Positions 46,953-55,100 of a stretch of 64,000 nucleotides of DNA are shown in pieces (position 1 is the stretch's first letter; each line of letters begins with the position of its first letter). Location: assembly GCF_022179525.1 (NCBI RefSeq), contig NZ_BPQX01000025.1, forward strand, positions 1 through 64,000, written 5' to 3'. The notes beneath the pieces were generated by a model that worked only from the letters and a program-made list of their open reading frames with translations, made no database searches and had not been told where the DNA came from. A program made the position numbers and the translations under genes. The DNA is from Methylobacterium persicinum (GTDB taxonomy: Bacteria; Pseudomonadota; Alphaproteobacteria; Rhizobiales; Beijerinckiaceae).

Positions 46953-48620
46953 TCACGCCAGGGGGTTCAGGCTCGCGTTCCGCGGCGGCAGGGGCGCCCG
47001 CATGGTGAGGGAGAACCCGTCGGGCGAATAGTCGGTGATCACCTCGGCCTGAACCTGGGTGATCAGCACCCGGTGCAGGAGCCGCGAGCCGAAGCCCTGG
47101 CGGCGGGGCGGCTCGACGGTCGGGCCGCCACTCTCGCGCCAAGTGAGGCGCAGGGTGCCGGCCGGGCCGCCGGGCTCGAGATCCCAGTTGACGGTGACGC
47201 GGCCGGTGCGGTTCGAAAGCGCCCCATACTTCGCAGCGTTGGTGGTGAGCTCATGGATCGCCATGCCCACCGGCACGGCGATGTCGGAGGGCAGATCGAT
47301 GGGCGGCCCTTCAAGCACGACGCGCCCGTCCTCGCCCCCCGCCTCCGCCACCTCGGCATAGGGCCGAAGCTCGTTGACGAGGAGCCCGGTGAGGGACGCC
47401 GTCTGCCACGTGGCCTCGGTGAGAACCGAATGGGTGTGGGCCAGGGATTTGATGCGGCCGACGAAGGCCTCGTAGAAGCTGTCGATATCGGTCGCGGTGC
47501 GGGCCGTGGAGCCGACGATGGCCTGCACCGTCGCCAGGGTGTTCTTCACCCGGTGGTGCAGTTCGCGGATCAGCAGGGTCTGCCGCTCCTCCGCGAGGCG
47601 GCGGTCGGTGACGTCGGCGACCACGCCGATGAGGCGCCGGGGCAGGCGGTCCGGGGCGTCGCGCTCGAACCGGCCGGCCATGTCGATGGTGCGCCACGCC
47701 CCGTCCGACTTGCGGCGAATGCGGCCGCTGATGTGCAGGTCGCGGTCTTCCCTCAGGGCGGCCGAGATCGCCTTGCGGACGGCCGGCCGGTCGTCGGGGT
47801 GGAGGATGCCGCTCAGGAAGTCGGTCTTGCCGATGGTCCCGTCCTCGGGCGCGTGCCCGAAGATCTCGTACATGCGGTCGTTCTCCCAGACCGCATGGTC
47901 GTCGAGCATGTGCCAGTCGAAGATGCCGAGCTTGGCCACCGCCGTCGCGGCCCGCAGGCGGTGCGCGTGGGCGAGCAGCTCGCTGCGAGTCTCGATCCGC
48001 GTGGTGATGTCCTGCACCACACCGACCATGCCGCTGAACGTTCCGGCCTCGTCGGTCAGGGCCTGACCGCTCACCTGCACCACGATCCCCCGCCCTTCGA
48101 TGGCGAGATGCGTCTCGAACCGGTAGGGCTCAAGGCGCTCGACGGCTTCGGCGATGAGGCGGGAGACCCGTTCGGGTTCCACGAGGAAGGGCCGGAGGAC
48201 CCCCCATGTGACGGACCGGCCCGGCGGCTGGCCGAGGATGCGCGCCGCCCGGTGGGAGAGGGTGACGGAGCCGCTGGCCCTGTCCCAGCGCCACTCGCCG
48301 AGGCCGGCGGCGGCCATCGCGTCGCGGTTCGCCTCGGAATGCGCCGCCTCGTCGGGGTCCACCGCTTCGACGACGAGAGTCTCGCCGGAACGCCTCACCC
48401 GCACGTCGATCTCGTTCCCGTCCGCCCGCTCCCAGACCCGGATGCCGGAGTGCAGCGCCGCCGGATCCCGGGCGAGGTCGGTCGCCGGGGCGCCGTCGAG
48501 GCTCCCCGAGGGACGCGCCAGAAGCGCGTGGAGTGCCGGGTTGGCGGCGAGCACCGTCGCCCCATCGTCCGACAGGTGGGCGAGCCCCACGAGAGCGCCT
48601 TCGAATGCCAGGCGGCACAC
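46953..48620 (-). CDS. HWE-family PAS sensor histidine kinase
   Basis: 555 residues from GTG 48620 (AAGGGG upstream; the open frame extends to 48767 but that part looks non-coding). Three PAS-like domains occupy about residues 5-350. The kinase core has the histidine in LLIRELHHRVKNTLATVQAIV, the N box ELTTNAAKYGALS, and the WxE motif in LTWRESGGP, which places it in the HWE family common in Hyphomicrobiales, often tied to the PhyR general stress or light response. No membrane segment; no adjacent response regulator. Confidence 0.88.
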   Translation of the reverse strand: MCRLAFEGALVGLAHLSDDGATVLAANPALHALLARPSGSLDGAPATDLARDPAALHSGIRVWERADGNEIDVRVRRSGETLVVEAVDPDEAAHSEANRDAMAAAGLGEWRWDRASGSVTLSHRAARILGQPPGRSVTWGVLRPFLVEPERVSRLIAEAVERLEPYRFETHLAIEGRGIVVQVSGQALTDEAGTFSGMVGVVQDITTRIETRSELLAHAHRLRAATAVAKLGIFDWHMLDDHAVWENDRMYEIFGHAPEDGTIGKTDFLSGILHPDDRPAVRKAISAALREDRDLHISGRIRRKSDGAWRTIDMAGRFERDAPDRLPRRLIGVVADVTDRRLAEERQTLLIRELHHRVKNTLATVQAIVGSTARTATDIDSFYEAFVGRIKSLAHTHSVLTEATWQTASLTGLLVNELRPYAEVAEAGGEDGRVVLEGPPIDLPSDIAVPVGMAIHELTTNAAKYGALSNRTGRVTVNWDLEPGGPAGTLRLTWRESGGPTVEPPRRQGFGSRLLHRVLITQVQAEVITDYSPDGFSLTMRAPLPPRNASLNPLA

Positions 48621-48885
48621 GTCGCTACCCCTTGGATCGTGCTTAGTCCTTCCCGTCACGCCAGGAACCCTTGGACGCGCGACCCGGCCGACATGAAGCG
48701 TCCCGAACCGCCACAAGATCCAGCCACCCCGCAGCCCAAGGATGGGGCCCAAGCGTGGCGGCGGCAAGGCTGGCCTTTTCGCGCACTGACGTTGTCACGG
48801 CAAATCGAACGGGGAAATCCGCCGGGCCGTTCGTCTCCGCGCGTTTCCTGTGGGTGGCGGGACGCGATCCGGCGCGTGGGACGTG

Positions 48886-48922
48886 GTGTGTCCCGGGATT
48901 GCTTCGCTCCGCTCGCAAGGAC
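48886..48922. repeat. Half copy of family B palindromic element
   Basis: Only the right arm is well preserved: CCCGGGATTGCTTCGCTCC then GCTCGCAAGGACG. The left arm is not recognisable. It lies about 20 bases beyond the trmB stop in the gap 48621-48942, which holds no other feature. Confidence 0.6.
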
Positions 48923-48942
48923 GAGGGTGCTGTGAAAACCAG

Positions 48943-49695
48943 TCAGCGCGGACGGCGCACGAATTCCAGGTAGGTGGGGCGCCGACCGGTGGCCAGGGCC
49001 TTCGCCTCGTAGCGGGTGCCGGGCCAACCGGGGAACGGGGTGAGCCAATCCCGCGCCGAAGCCGCCGTCCAGTGCAGGTCCGGCGACCGGGCGACCCGCG
49101 CCAAGGTCCATCCGGCATAGTCGTCGATGTCGCTGGCGAAGCGGAACGTGCCGCCATCCTTCAACAGCCGGGAGATCTGGGCGAGGGATTCGTCAGAGAC
49201 GAAGCGGCGCTTCCGCTGGCGGCGCTTGGGCCAGGGATCGGGATAGAGAAGGCTGACCTGCCCGAGGCAGGCATCCGGCAGGCGTGCGAGGAGCGGGGCC
49301 ACGTCCCCATCCCGGACACGCACGTTGCGCAAGTCCCGGGCCTCGATCTCCGCGAGGAGCTTCACCACCCCGTTGACGAAGGCCTCGGCGCCGATGAAGC
49401 CGATCTGCGGATGAGCCGCCGCCCGCGCGGCGAGATGCTCCCCGCCCCCGAAACCGATCTCGAGCCAGATCTCCTCCGGCCCGGTCCCCATCTGCGAGAA
49501 GAGCCTTCGCGGCTCGATCCGGCCTCCCCCCGGCGGAAGATCGATCCGCAGGGTAGGAAGCAGGCTCTCGAGGCGATCTTCCTGGGCTCCCCGCAGGCGC
49601 TTGCCCTTGCGCCGGCCGAAGAAGGCGCGATCCGCCTCCTCCGCTTCGCCGTATCCGCCCTCCAGGTCGGGAGGGACTTCCGCCCTCCCGGTCAT
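48943..49695 (-). CDS. trmB: tRNA (guanine-N7-)-methyltransferase
   Basis: Makes m7G46 in tRNA using SAM. It has 250 residues from ATG 49695. SAM-binding EIGFGGGEHL, the conserved GAEAFVNGVVKLL, and the catalytic-region LLYPDPWPKRRQRKRRFV motif are present. It starts 7 bases after metK stops, so the SAM synthase and a SAM user are co-expressed. Confidence 0.96.
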   Translation of the reverse strand: MTGRAEVPPDLEGGYGEAEEADRAFFGRRKGKRLRGAQEDRLESLLPTLRIDLPPGGGRIEPRRLFSQMGTGPEEIWLEIGFGGGEHLAARAAAHPQIGFIGAEAFVNGVVKLLAEIEARDLRNVRVRDGDVAPLLARLPDACLGQVSLLYPDPWPKRRQRKRRFVSDESLAQISRLLKDGGTFRFASDIDDYAGWTLARVARSPDLHWTAASARDWLTPFPGWPGTRYEAKALATGRRPTYLEFVRRPR

Positions 49696-49702
49696 GGCAG
49701 GG

Positions 49703-50881
49703 TCAGGCGAGGGCCGAACGCAGCTTGTCGGCGAGGTCGGTGCGCTCCCAGGAGAAGCCGCCATCCGCGTCGGGGGCCCGCCCGAAATGGCCGTAGGCCG
49801 AGGTGCGGGCGTAGATCGGCTTGTTCAGGCCAAGCGCCGTCCGGATGCCCCGGGGCGAGAGGTCGATGGCGTCCATCAGGACGGATTCGAGCTTCGCCTC
49901 GTCCACCTTCCCGGTCCCGTGCAGGTCGACGTAGATCGACAGGGGCTTGGACACGCCGATGGCGTAGGACAGCTGAATCGTCGCCCGGGAGGCGAGGCCC
50001 GCAGCCACCACGTTCTTGGCGAGGTAGCGGGCGGCGTAGGCGGCCGAACGGTCCACCTTCGTCGGGTCCTTGCCCGAGAAGGCGCCGCCGCCGTGGGGCG
50101 CCGCGCCGCCGTAGGTGTCCACGATGATCTTGCGCCCGGTGAGGCCGCAATCGCCATCGGGGCCGCCGATGACGAACTTGCCGGTCGGGTTGACGTGCCA
50201 GACGGTGCCCTCGTTCACCCAGCCCTGCGGCAGGGCCTTGAGGATATAGGGCTCCACGATGGCGCGCACGTCGGCGGAATCGAGGGATTCGTCGAGATGC
50301 TGCGTCGAGAGGACGATCTGCGTCACCTCGACGGGGCGGCCATTCTCGTAACGCACCGTCACCTGGCTCTTGGCATCGGGCCCGAGCTTGGCGGCGTCGC
50401 CGGCCTTGCCCTTGCGGGCGTCGGCGAGGTCCTTGAGGATCTTGTGGGCGTAGAAGATCGGCGCCGGCATCAGCTCGGGCGTCTCGTCCGACGCATAGCC
50501 GAACATGATGCCCTGGTCGCCAGCCCCTTCATCCTTGTTGCCGGCCGCGTCCACGCCCTGGGCGATGTCGGCGGACTGGGCGTGCAGGTAGATCTGCACG
50601 TCGTTGTTCTTCCAGTGGAAGCCGTCCTGCTCGTAGCCGATGTCCTTCACGGCCTCGCGGGTCAGCTCCTCCAGGTCCTTGAAGGTCACCGAATCGGGGC
50701 CGCGGACCTCGCCGGCGATGACGACGCGGTTGGTGGTGGTCAGCGTCTCGACACCGAGCCGGGCCTCCGGCATCGCGGTGATGTAGGCATCCACGACCGT
50801 GTCGGAGATCCGGTCGCTGACCTTGTCGGGATGCCCTTCGGACACGGATTCACTGGTGAAGAGGTAGTTTGAACGCGCCAT
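49703..50881 (-). CDS. metK: S-adenosylmethionine synthetase
   Basis: Makes SAM from methionine and ATP. It has 392 residues from ATG 50881 ([27 protein letters not shown]). Signatures: [17 protein letters not shown] (ATP-binding motif [12 protein letters not shown]) and [22 protein letters not shown] (P-loop-like GGGAFSGKD). No SAM riboswitch was recognised in the 164 bases upstream. Part of an XRE regulator-metK-trmB cluster known in Hyphomicrobiales. Confidence 0.97.
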   Translation of the reverse strand: MARSNYLFTSESVSEGHPDKVSDRISDTVVDAYITAMPEARLGVETLTTTNRVVIAGEVRGPDSVTFKDLEELTREAVKDIGYEQDGFHWKNNDVQIYLHAQSADIAQGVDAAGNKDEGAGDQGIMFGYASDETPELMPAPIFYAHKILKDLADARKGKAGDAAKLGPDAKSQVTVRYENGRPVEVTQIVLSTQHLDESLDSADVRAIVEPYILKALPQGWVNEGTVWHVNPTGKFVIGGPDGDCGLTGRKIIVDTYGGAAPHGGGAFSGKDPTKVDRSAAYAARYLAKNVVAAGLASRATIQLSYAIGVSKPLSIYVDLHGTGKVDEAKLESVLMDAIDLSPRGIRTALGLNKPIYARTSAYGHFGRAPDADGGFSWERTDLADKLRSALA

Positions 50882-51045
50882 CGGTCGTCTCGCCGCCTTC
50901 GGGTGCCGGGGGCTCGACCTGTCCGGCCCCGCCCTTCTTGCCGGCCGGCTTGTCCCACCGGCATAGCGGATGGTCAAGCCGATTGGCCGGATCCGTTCGT
51001 TTTACAGGACGGCGCCTCTTGCCATAGCGCCTGATCTGCCGCCGC

Positions 51046-51453
51046 TCAGGTGCGGAGCCGCCGCTCCAGCATGTGGACGGCGGCGGCGATGTTGCGCCGT
51101 GTCTCGTCGGGATAGGTCTCGTTGATGTGCCGACCGACGAGATCGGCCAACCCGACGAGGCCGCCTTCGGCCAGGGGGGTCTGCGCCTCCTCGGCGAAAC
51201 CGTCCGGCATACCCTCTTCGGACTGGGGCATACCACGGAAGAAGTATTCCATCGGCACGCCGATCATCCGCGAGAAAATGTCGAGGTGGACCGCACTAAT
51301 GCGGTTCGTCCCCTTTTCGTATTTCTGAAGCTGCGCTGCGGACATGCCGAAGCTCTGCGCCACCCGGCGTTGGGTCAGGGAGGCCTTCCGCCGCTGCTCG
51401 GCGATGCGCTGACCGATATACACGTCGCGCTGGTCCGTCTTCTGGCCTGCCAT
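51046..51453 (-). CDS. XRE-family transcriptional regulator upstream of metK
   Basis: 135 residues with an N-terminal helix-turn-helix (IGQRIAEQRRKASLTQRRVAQSFGMSAAQLQKYEKGTNRIS) and a C-terminal part with EETYPDETRRNIAAAVHMLE-like helices. It is related to the SinR-like regulators found at this locus in rhizobia. Same strand as metK with a 164-base gap. An inverted repeat 78-90 bases upstream of its start may be its own operator. Confidence 0.88.
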   Translation of the reverse strand: MAGQKTDQRDVYIGQRIAEQRRKASLTQRRVAQSFGMSAAQLQKYEKGTNRISAVHLDIFSRMIGVPMEYFFRGMPQSEEGMPDGFAEEAQTPLAEGGLVGLADLVGRHINETYPDETRRNIAAAVHMLERRLRT

Positions 51454-51530
51454 CGATGAACTCTCAGACCTCCTGACTGCTTCCCGGCTCGCCCTCGTCA
51501 GCGCGAGTTCGTCGAAGCTTAGCTGCGGGC

Positions 51531-51543
51531 TGACAATTTGTCA
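51531..51543. promoter_or_regulatory. Inverted repeat upstream of the XRE regulator
   Basis: TGACAA-T-TTGTCA, a 6+6 inverted repeat with a one-base centre, 78 bases upstream of the regulator's ATG. A plausible autoregulatory operator; binding is inferred. Confidence 0.4.
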
Positions 51544-51568
51544 CGGCACGGTGCAACGGGCGAGCGCA

Positions 51569-51597
51569 GACCGGGGCCTGCGCGACAGGCCCCGGTC
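51569..51597 (-). terminator. Strong hairpin after the radical SAM gene
   Basis: A perfect 12-bp stem GACCGGGGCCTG (51569-51580) / CAGGCCCCGGTC (51586-51597) with a 5-base loop, 36 bases beyond the radical SAM stop. No T-run; probably a transcript end. Confidence 0.55.
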
Positions 51598-51633
51598 ACG
51601 ACTTTCTGATCGCACAACCCCAGTCTAGGACGG

Positions 51634-53313
51634 TCAGGCGACGGCGGCGAGACGCTCCACGGCCGCCTTCCCGACCCGGCCGGTGGCGGCTTCCTCCCCG
51701 GGGGGCAGCACAGGCGGCTGCGTCCATCGGCCGGCGTCGATCTCCGCGATCCGGGAATCGATCTCGCGCATGACGTAGCGGGAGAACGGGTAGACGTGGA
51801 GGTAGATCACGATGTTCGTGACCACAGCCTCCAGGGCCGCCGGGTTGCGCCGGGCGGTGTCGAAGAAGACGCTCCAGGCGTGCTTGGCGAGTTCCGGCCG
51901 GCGCACGCTGACCCGCCACATGATCCGCGTCAGAGCCACGAGGTCCTTGGCGACGGCGCCCCAGCGGAGTTTCTGTGCCGCGAAGCTCGGCCGGTCGAGC
52001 AGGCGCCCGAGTTCGCGCACCCGGTCGAAGAAGGCCTTGGGATCGTAGATGTCTTCCAGCACGCCCCGGTAGTCGGAGAGCACGTCGCGCTGGGGGCGGA
52101 GGGTCACGAAGTTCAGGCCCTGGGTGCACTGGTCACCCTGGTCGGACGTGGTGACGGCGTAATTCTCGTAAAGGCGTCCTTCCCGGCGCAGGCGGCGGGA
52201 GAGCTGCGTGTTCGGCAACGCGAACAGCAGGCCGACCATGGCGATCGGAATGCCCGTATCGGCGATGCAGGTGGACATGGCCTTGGTGATGCTGTCGGTC
52301 TCGCTGTCGAAGCCGACGATGAAGCCCGCGGTGACGAACATCCCCGCGGCGTAGAGCTTGTGCACGCTCTCGGCGATCGAGCGGCGGGTGTTCTGCTTCT
52401 TCTGCGTCTGGATCAGCGTCGCCTCGTCGGGCGTCTCGATCCCCGTGAACAAGGCGAAGAAGTTCGCCCGCCGCATCAGGTCCAGGAGTTCGTCGTCGTC
52501 CGCGAGGTTCAAGGACGCCTCGGTGGAGAACTTGAACGGGTATCCGCGCTCCTCCTGCCACGCGATCAGGTGGGGCAGGAAGAGCTTGATCGCCTTCTTG
52601 TTGCCGATGAGGTTGTCGTCCACGAAATCGACGTGGCCCCGGTAGCCCAGGGTGAACAGGCGGTCGAGTTCGGCGAGCATCTGCGGCGTGGTCTTGGTCC
52701 GCGGGGCCCGGCCGTACAGCTCGATGATGTCGCAGAACTCGCAAGTGAACGGACAACCGCGGGAGAACTGCACGCCGATATAAAGGTAGTGGCTGAAGGT
52801 CAGCAGGTCGAACCGGGGAATCGGGCTCTTCGTGACGTCCGCCTTGAACTTGACGGCGGTGAAACGACCCGTCCGCTCGCCCCGCTCCCAGGCGGCGACG
52901 AATTCGGGAAGGATTCCCTCCGCCTCGCCCGCGACGACGAAGTCCGCCCGGTCGTACACCTCCGGTGTCGAGGTCGGCGCCGGGCCGCCGACGCAGACCG
53001 GCGTGCCCAGGGTGCGGCAACGCTCGATGATCTCGAGGCAATCCGGCTCCTGGGGGAGCATGCCGCCGGTCATCACAAGGTCGACGCCGCGGATCGCCTC
53101 GTCGGTGAGGGGTTCGCAATTGGCGTTCAGGAGGCCGATCTGCCACGTCTCGGGCAGCATGGCGGCGAGGGTGATAAGGCCCAGCGGCGGAGCGGCGGCC
53201 TTGGCCCCCTGGATCTCCATCGCCTCCTTGAAGTTCCACATCGAGTTTTCGTAGAACTTCGGAAACACGAGCAATACCCGCGGAGCCGTGTTCACGTCCG
53301 ACTTGCGGTTCAT
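51634..53313 (-). CDS. B12-binding radical SAM protein (HpnP-related, DUF4070)
   Basis: 559 residues. The N-terminal half is a cobalamin-binding-like domain (VLLVFPKF, APPLGLITLAAMLP, MTGGMLPQEPD, VCVGGPAPTSTPEVY). The radical SAM cluster motif is CPFTCEFC (CX3CX2C) in QFSRGCPFTCEFCDIIELYGR. The C-terminal 200 residues fit DUF4070. The family includes the hopanoid 2-methylase HpnP, but the N-terminus (FYENSMWNFKEAMEI) differs from HpnP, so the substrate is unknown. Monocistronic, flanked by a hairpin and a convergent-free gap. Confidence 0.85.
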   Translation of the reverse strand: MNRKSDVNTAPRVLLVFPKFYENSMWNFKEAMEIQGAKAAAPPLGLITLAAMLPETWQIGLLNANCEPLTDEAIRGVDLVMTGGMLPQEPDCLEIIERCRTLGTPVCVGGPAPTSTPEVYDRADFVVAGEAEGILPEFVAAWERGERTGRFTAVKFKADVTKSPIPRFDLLTFSHYLYIGVQFSRGCPFTCEFCDIIELYGRAPRTKTTPQMLAELDRLFTLGYRGHVDFVDDNLIGNKKAIKLFLPHLIAWQEERGYPFKFSTEASLNLADDDELLDLMRRANFFALFTGIETPDEATLIQTQKKQNTRRSIAESVHKLYAAGMFVTAGFIVGFDSETDSITKAMSTCIADTGIPIAMVGLLFALPNTQLSRRLRREGRLYENYAVTTSDQGDQCTQGLNFVTLRPQRDVLSDYRGVLEDIYDPKAFFDRVRELGRLLDRPSFAAQKLRWGAVAKDLVALTRIMWRVSVRRPELAKHAWSVFFDTARRNPAALEAVVTNIVIYLHVYPFSRYVMREIDSRIAEIDAGRWTQPPVLPPGEEAATGRVGKAAVERLAAVA

Positions 53314-53421
53314 CTGTGCCTCACCGGTGGGGCCACCGGGGAAGACAATTCCCCGGACACCATGCCGCCCCTGACTTTAGACCACCTAGGCCGGAATTGA
53401 GGCCGTTTTGCGCGGAGGGCG

Positions 53422-54267
53422 TCAAGCCTCGACGTGAAGGCGGCCGGGACGCCCCCCATCCACGTCGGTGAAACCGTACCGGCTCGCAAGGTCGCCCACA
53501 TGGAGGACCTGCCCCGCCCGGGCTGCCACGTCGGGGTCGGCTGCCAGCGCCGCGAGGGCGCGGCCGGCATAGAGGGGGGTCTCGCTGCCCGGCCCGTCGC
53601 GGCCGATCTCCCGGGCCCGCTCGGTGGCGACCGCCCCCGGGGAGAGGCCGAGGGCCGTGACCCCGTGGGGTCCGAGTTCCTGCCCGAGGGCGAAGGCAAG
53701 GCGGTTCGTGGCCGCCTTGGCCGCATCGTAATAGACGTCGCCGAGATAGGCGTCGTCCGTTCCGAAGGAGACCAGGGCGAGGAGACCCGACCGGGCAGCG
53801 ACCATGGCTGGCGCCACCGCCCGGGCCAGGAGCAGGGCAGGTAAGGGTCCCGCCTGCATGAGGGCGAGATAGGGCTCGGCAGAGCGGCGCCAGAACGGGG
53901 TGCCCCAGGGCGTGCCGTCGGCGAATCGCTCCCCGTCGAACCCTTCGTTCCCGCCCCAGACGGCGCAGGCGGTGACGTCGATCCGTCCGAAGCGCCGCAG
54001 GACCCAGTGGACCATCTCGTCCGTCGCCCGCTCCGAGCGGTGGTCGCAGAGGTAGTGGTGGCCCCTCCCCCCGGCGAGATCCACCATGCGGGCGGTGTCC
54101 TCAATGGCCTCCCCGCGCATCTCGGTCCGCGGCCCGGTCTCGCTCGACCGGGCGGTGACGACCACCGTCGCCCCGCCCTCCCCCAGCGCCTGAGCAAGGC
54201 CGCGCCCGACACCCCTGGAGGCTCCCGCCACGAGGCAGATCTTCTGGCTGAGATCGGGCGCCGTCAC
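53422..54267 (-). CDS. Short-chain dehydrogenase/reductase
   Basis: 281 residues from GTG 54267, which overlaps the stop of the preceding gene (GTGA). The NAD(P) motif is VAGASRGVGRGLA (TGxxxGxG type) and the catalytic pair YYDAAKAATNRLAF (YxxxK). The sequence DVYYDAAKA and a conserved SFGTDD stretch support an SDR. Third gene of an acyl-CoA dehydrogenase-hydratase-SDR operon, so it may act on a 3-hydroxyacyl or related intermediate. Confidence 0.88.
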   Translation of the reverse strand: MTAPDLSQKICLVAGASRGVGRGLAQALGEGGATVVVTARSSETGPRTEMRGEAIEDTARMVDLAGGRGHHYLCDHRSERATDEMVHWVLRRFGRIDVTACAVWGGNEGFDGERFADGTPWGTPFWRRSAEPYLALMQAGPLPALLLARAVAPAMVAARSGLLALVSFGTDDAYLGDVYYDAAKAATNRLAFALGQELGPHGVTALGLSPGAVATERAREIGRDGPGSETPLYAGRALAALAADPDVAARAGQVLHVGDLASRYGFTDVDGGRPGRLHVEA

Positions 54268-55100
54268 AGCGCGGAGGCCGGCTTCGCTCGCGAGAGGAAG
54301 GCCTGGAGCCGTTCCCGCGATTCCGGCGATTGCAGTTGCGCGTCGAAGGCCTTCGCCTCGGCCTCGAGGGCCGCCTCGACCCGGTCCCGGTCGCCGCGGA
54401 TGAGCCTCCGCGAGGCGGCGAGCGCTCCCTGCGGAAGGGCCGCCAGCCGGGCCGCTTGGGCCAGGGCATGGTCCAGCAGCATGTCGGCCGGCATCACGGC
54501 GTTCACGAGGCCCAGGGCGTGGGCGGCGTCGGCATCCAGGGTCTCGGACAGGAGCAGCAGCTCCGTCGCCTTCAGCCGGCCGACCCGGAGGGGCAGCAGG
54601 TAACTCGACGCGGCCTCCGGCACGAGGCCGAGCTCCACGAACGGCATGCGCAGCCGGGCCACCGGGCTTGCGTAGACGAGGTCGCAATGGAGCGTCAGGG
54701 TCGCGCCGATCCCCACGGCGACGCCGTCCACCGCCGCGACCAGGGGGGTCTCGGTCCGGGCGAGCTGACGGATGAAACGCAGGGCCGGCTTGTCGCTGAA
54801 GCCCCGCTCGGGCTGGGCGAGGAAGTCGGACAGGTCGTTGCCGGCGCTGAACATGCCCGGCTGGCCCGCAAAGACCACGGCGCGGATCGCCGCCGAGGCG
54901 TCGGCCTCCTCCAGGGCGACGCGCATGGCATCGTACATGGCACCGGTCAGGGCGTTCTTCTTCTGCGGCCGGTCGATGACGACGAGGCGCACGCCGTTCC
55001 TGCCGTCGCTGATTGTGACGTGATCGGTCATCGTGTGTGCCCTCGCCGCTTCCGTTCCCGACATCTCTTCCGGCCCTGCGGTGGCCAACCGGTCGTTCAT
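54264..55100 (-). CDS. Enoyl-CoA hydratase/isomerase
   Basis: Crotonase-fold enzyme, 278 residues from ATG 55100, overlapping the upstream stop by four bases (ATGA); ATG 55031 (MTDHVTISDGRNGVRL) with GAGGG upstream is an alternative start. Oxyanion-hole segments FSAGNDLSDF and AAVDGVAVGIGATLTLHCDLVYAS are visible. It presumably hydrates enoyl-CoA produced by the neighbouring dehydrogenase. Confidence 0.9.
   Translation of the reverse strand: MNDRLATAGPEEMSGTEAARAHTMTDHVTISDGRNGVRLVVIDRPQKKNALTGAMYDAMRVALEEADASAAIRAVVFAGQPGMFSAGNDLSDFLAQPERGFSDKPALRFIRQLARTETPLVAAVDGVAVGIGATLTLHCDLVYASPVARLRMPFVELGLVPEAASSYLLPLRVGRLKATELLLLSETLDADAAHALGLVNAVMPADMLLDHALAQAARLAALPQGALAASRRLIRGDRDRVEAALEAEAKAFDAQLQSPESRERLQAFLSRAKPASAL

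Noticed and set aside
50882-51045. Possible SAM riboswitch in front of metK
   Set aside because: No SAM-II or SAM/SAH-type conserved core could be recognised, only GC-rich inverted segments.
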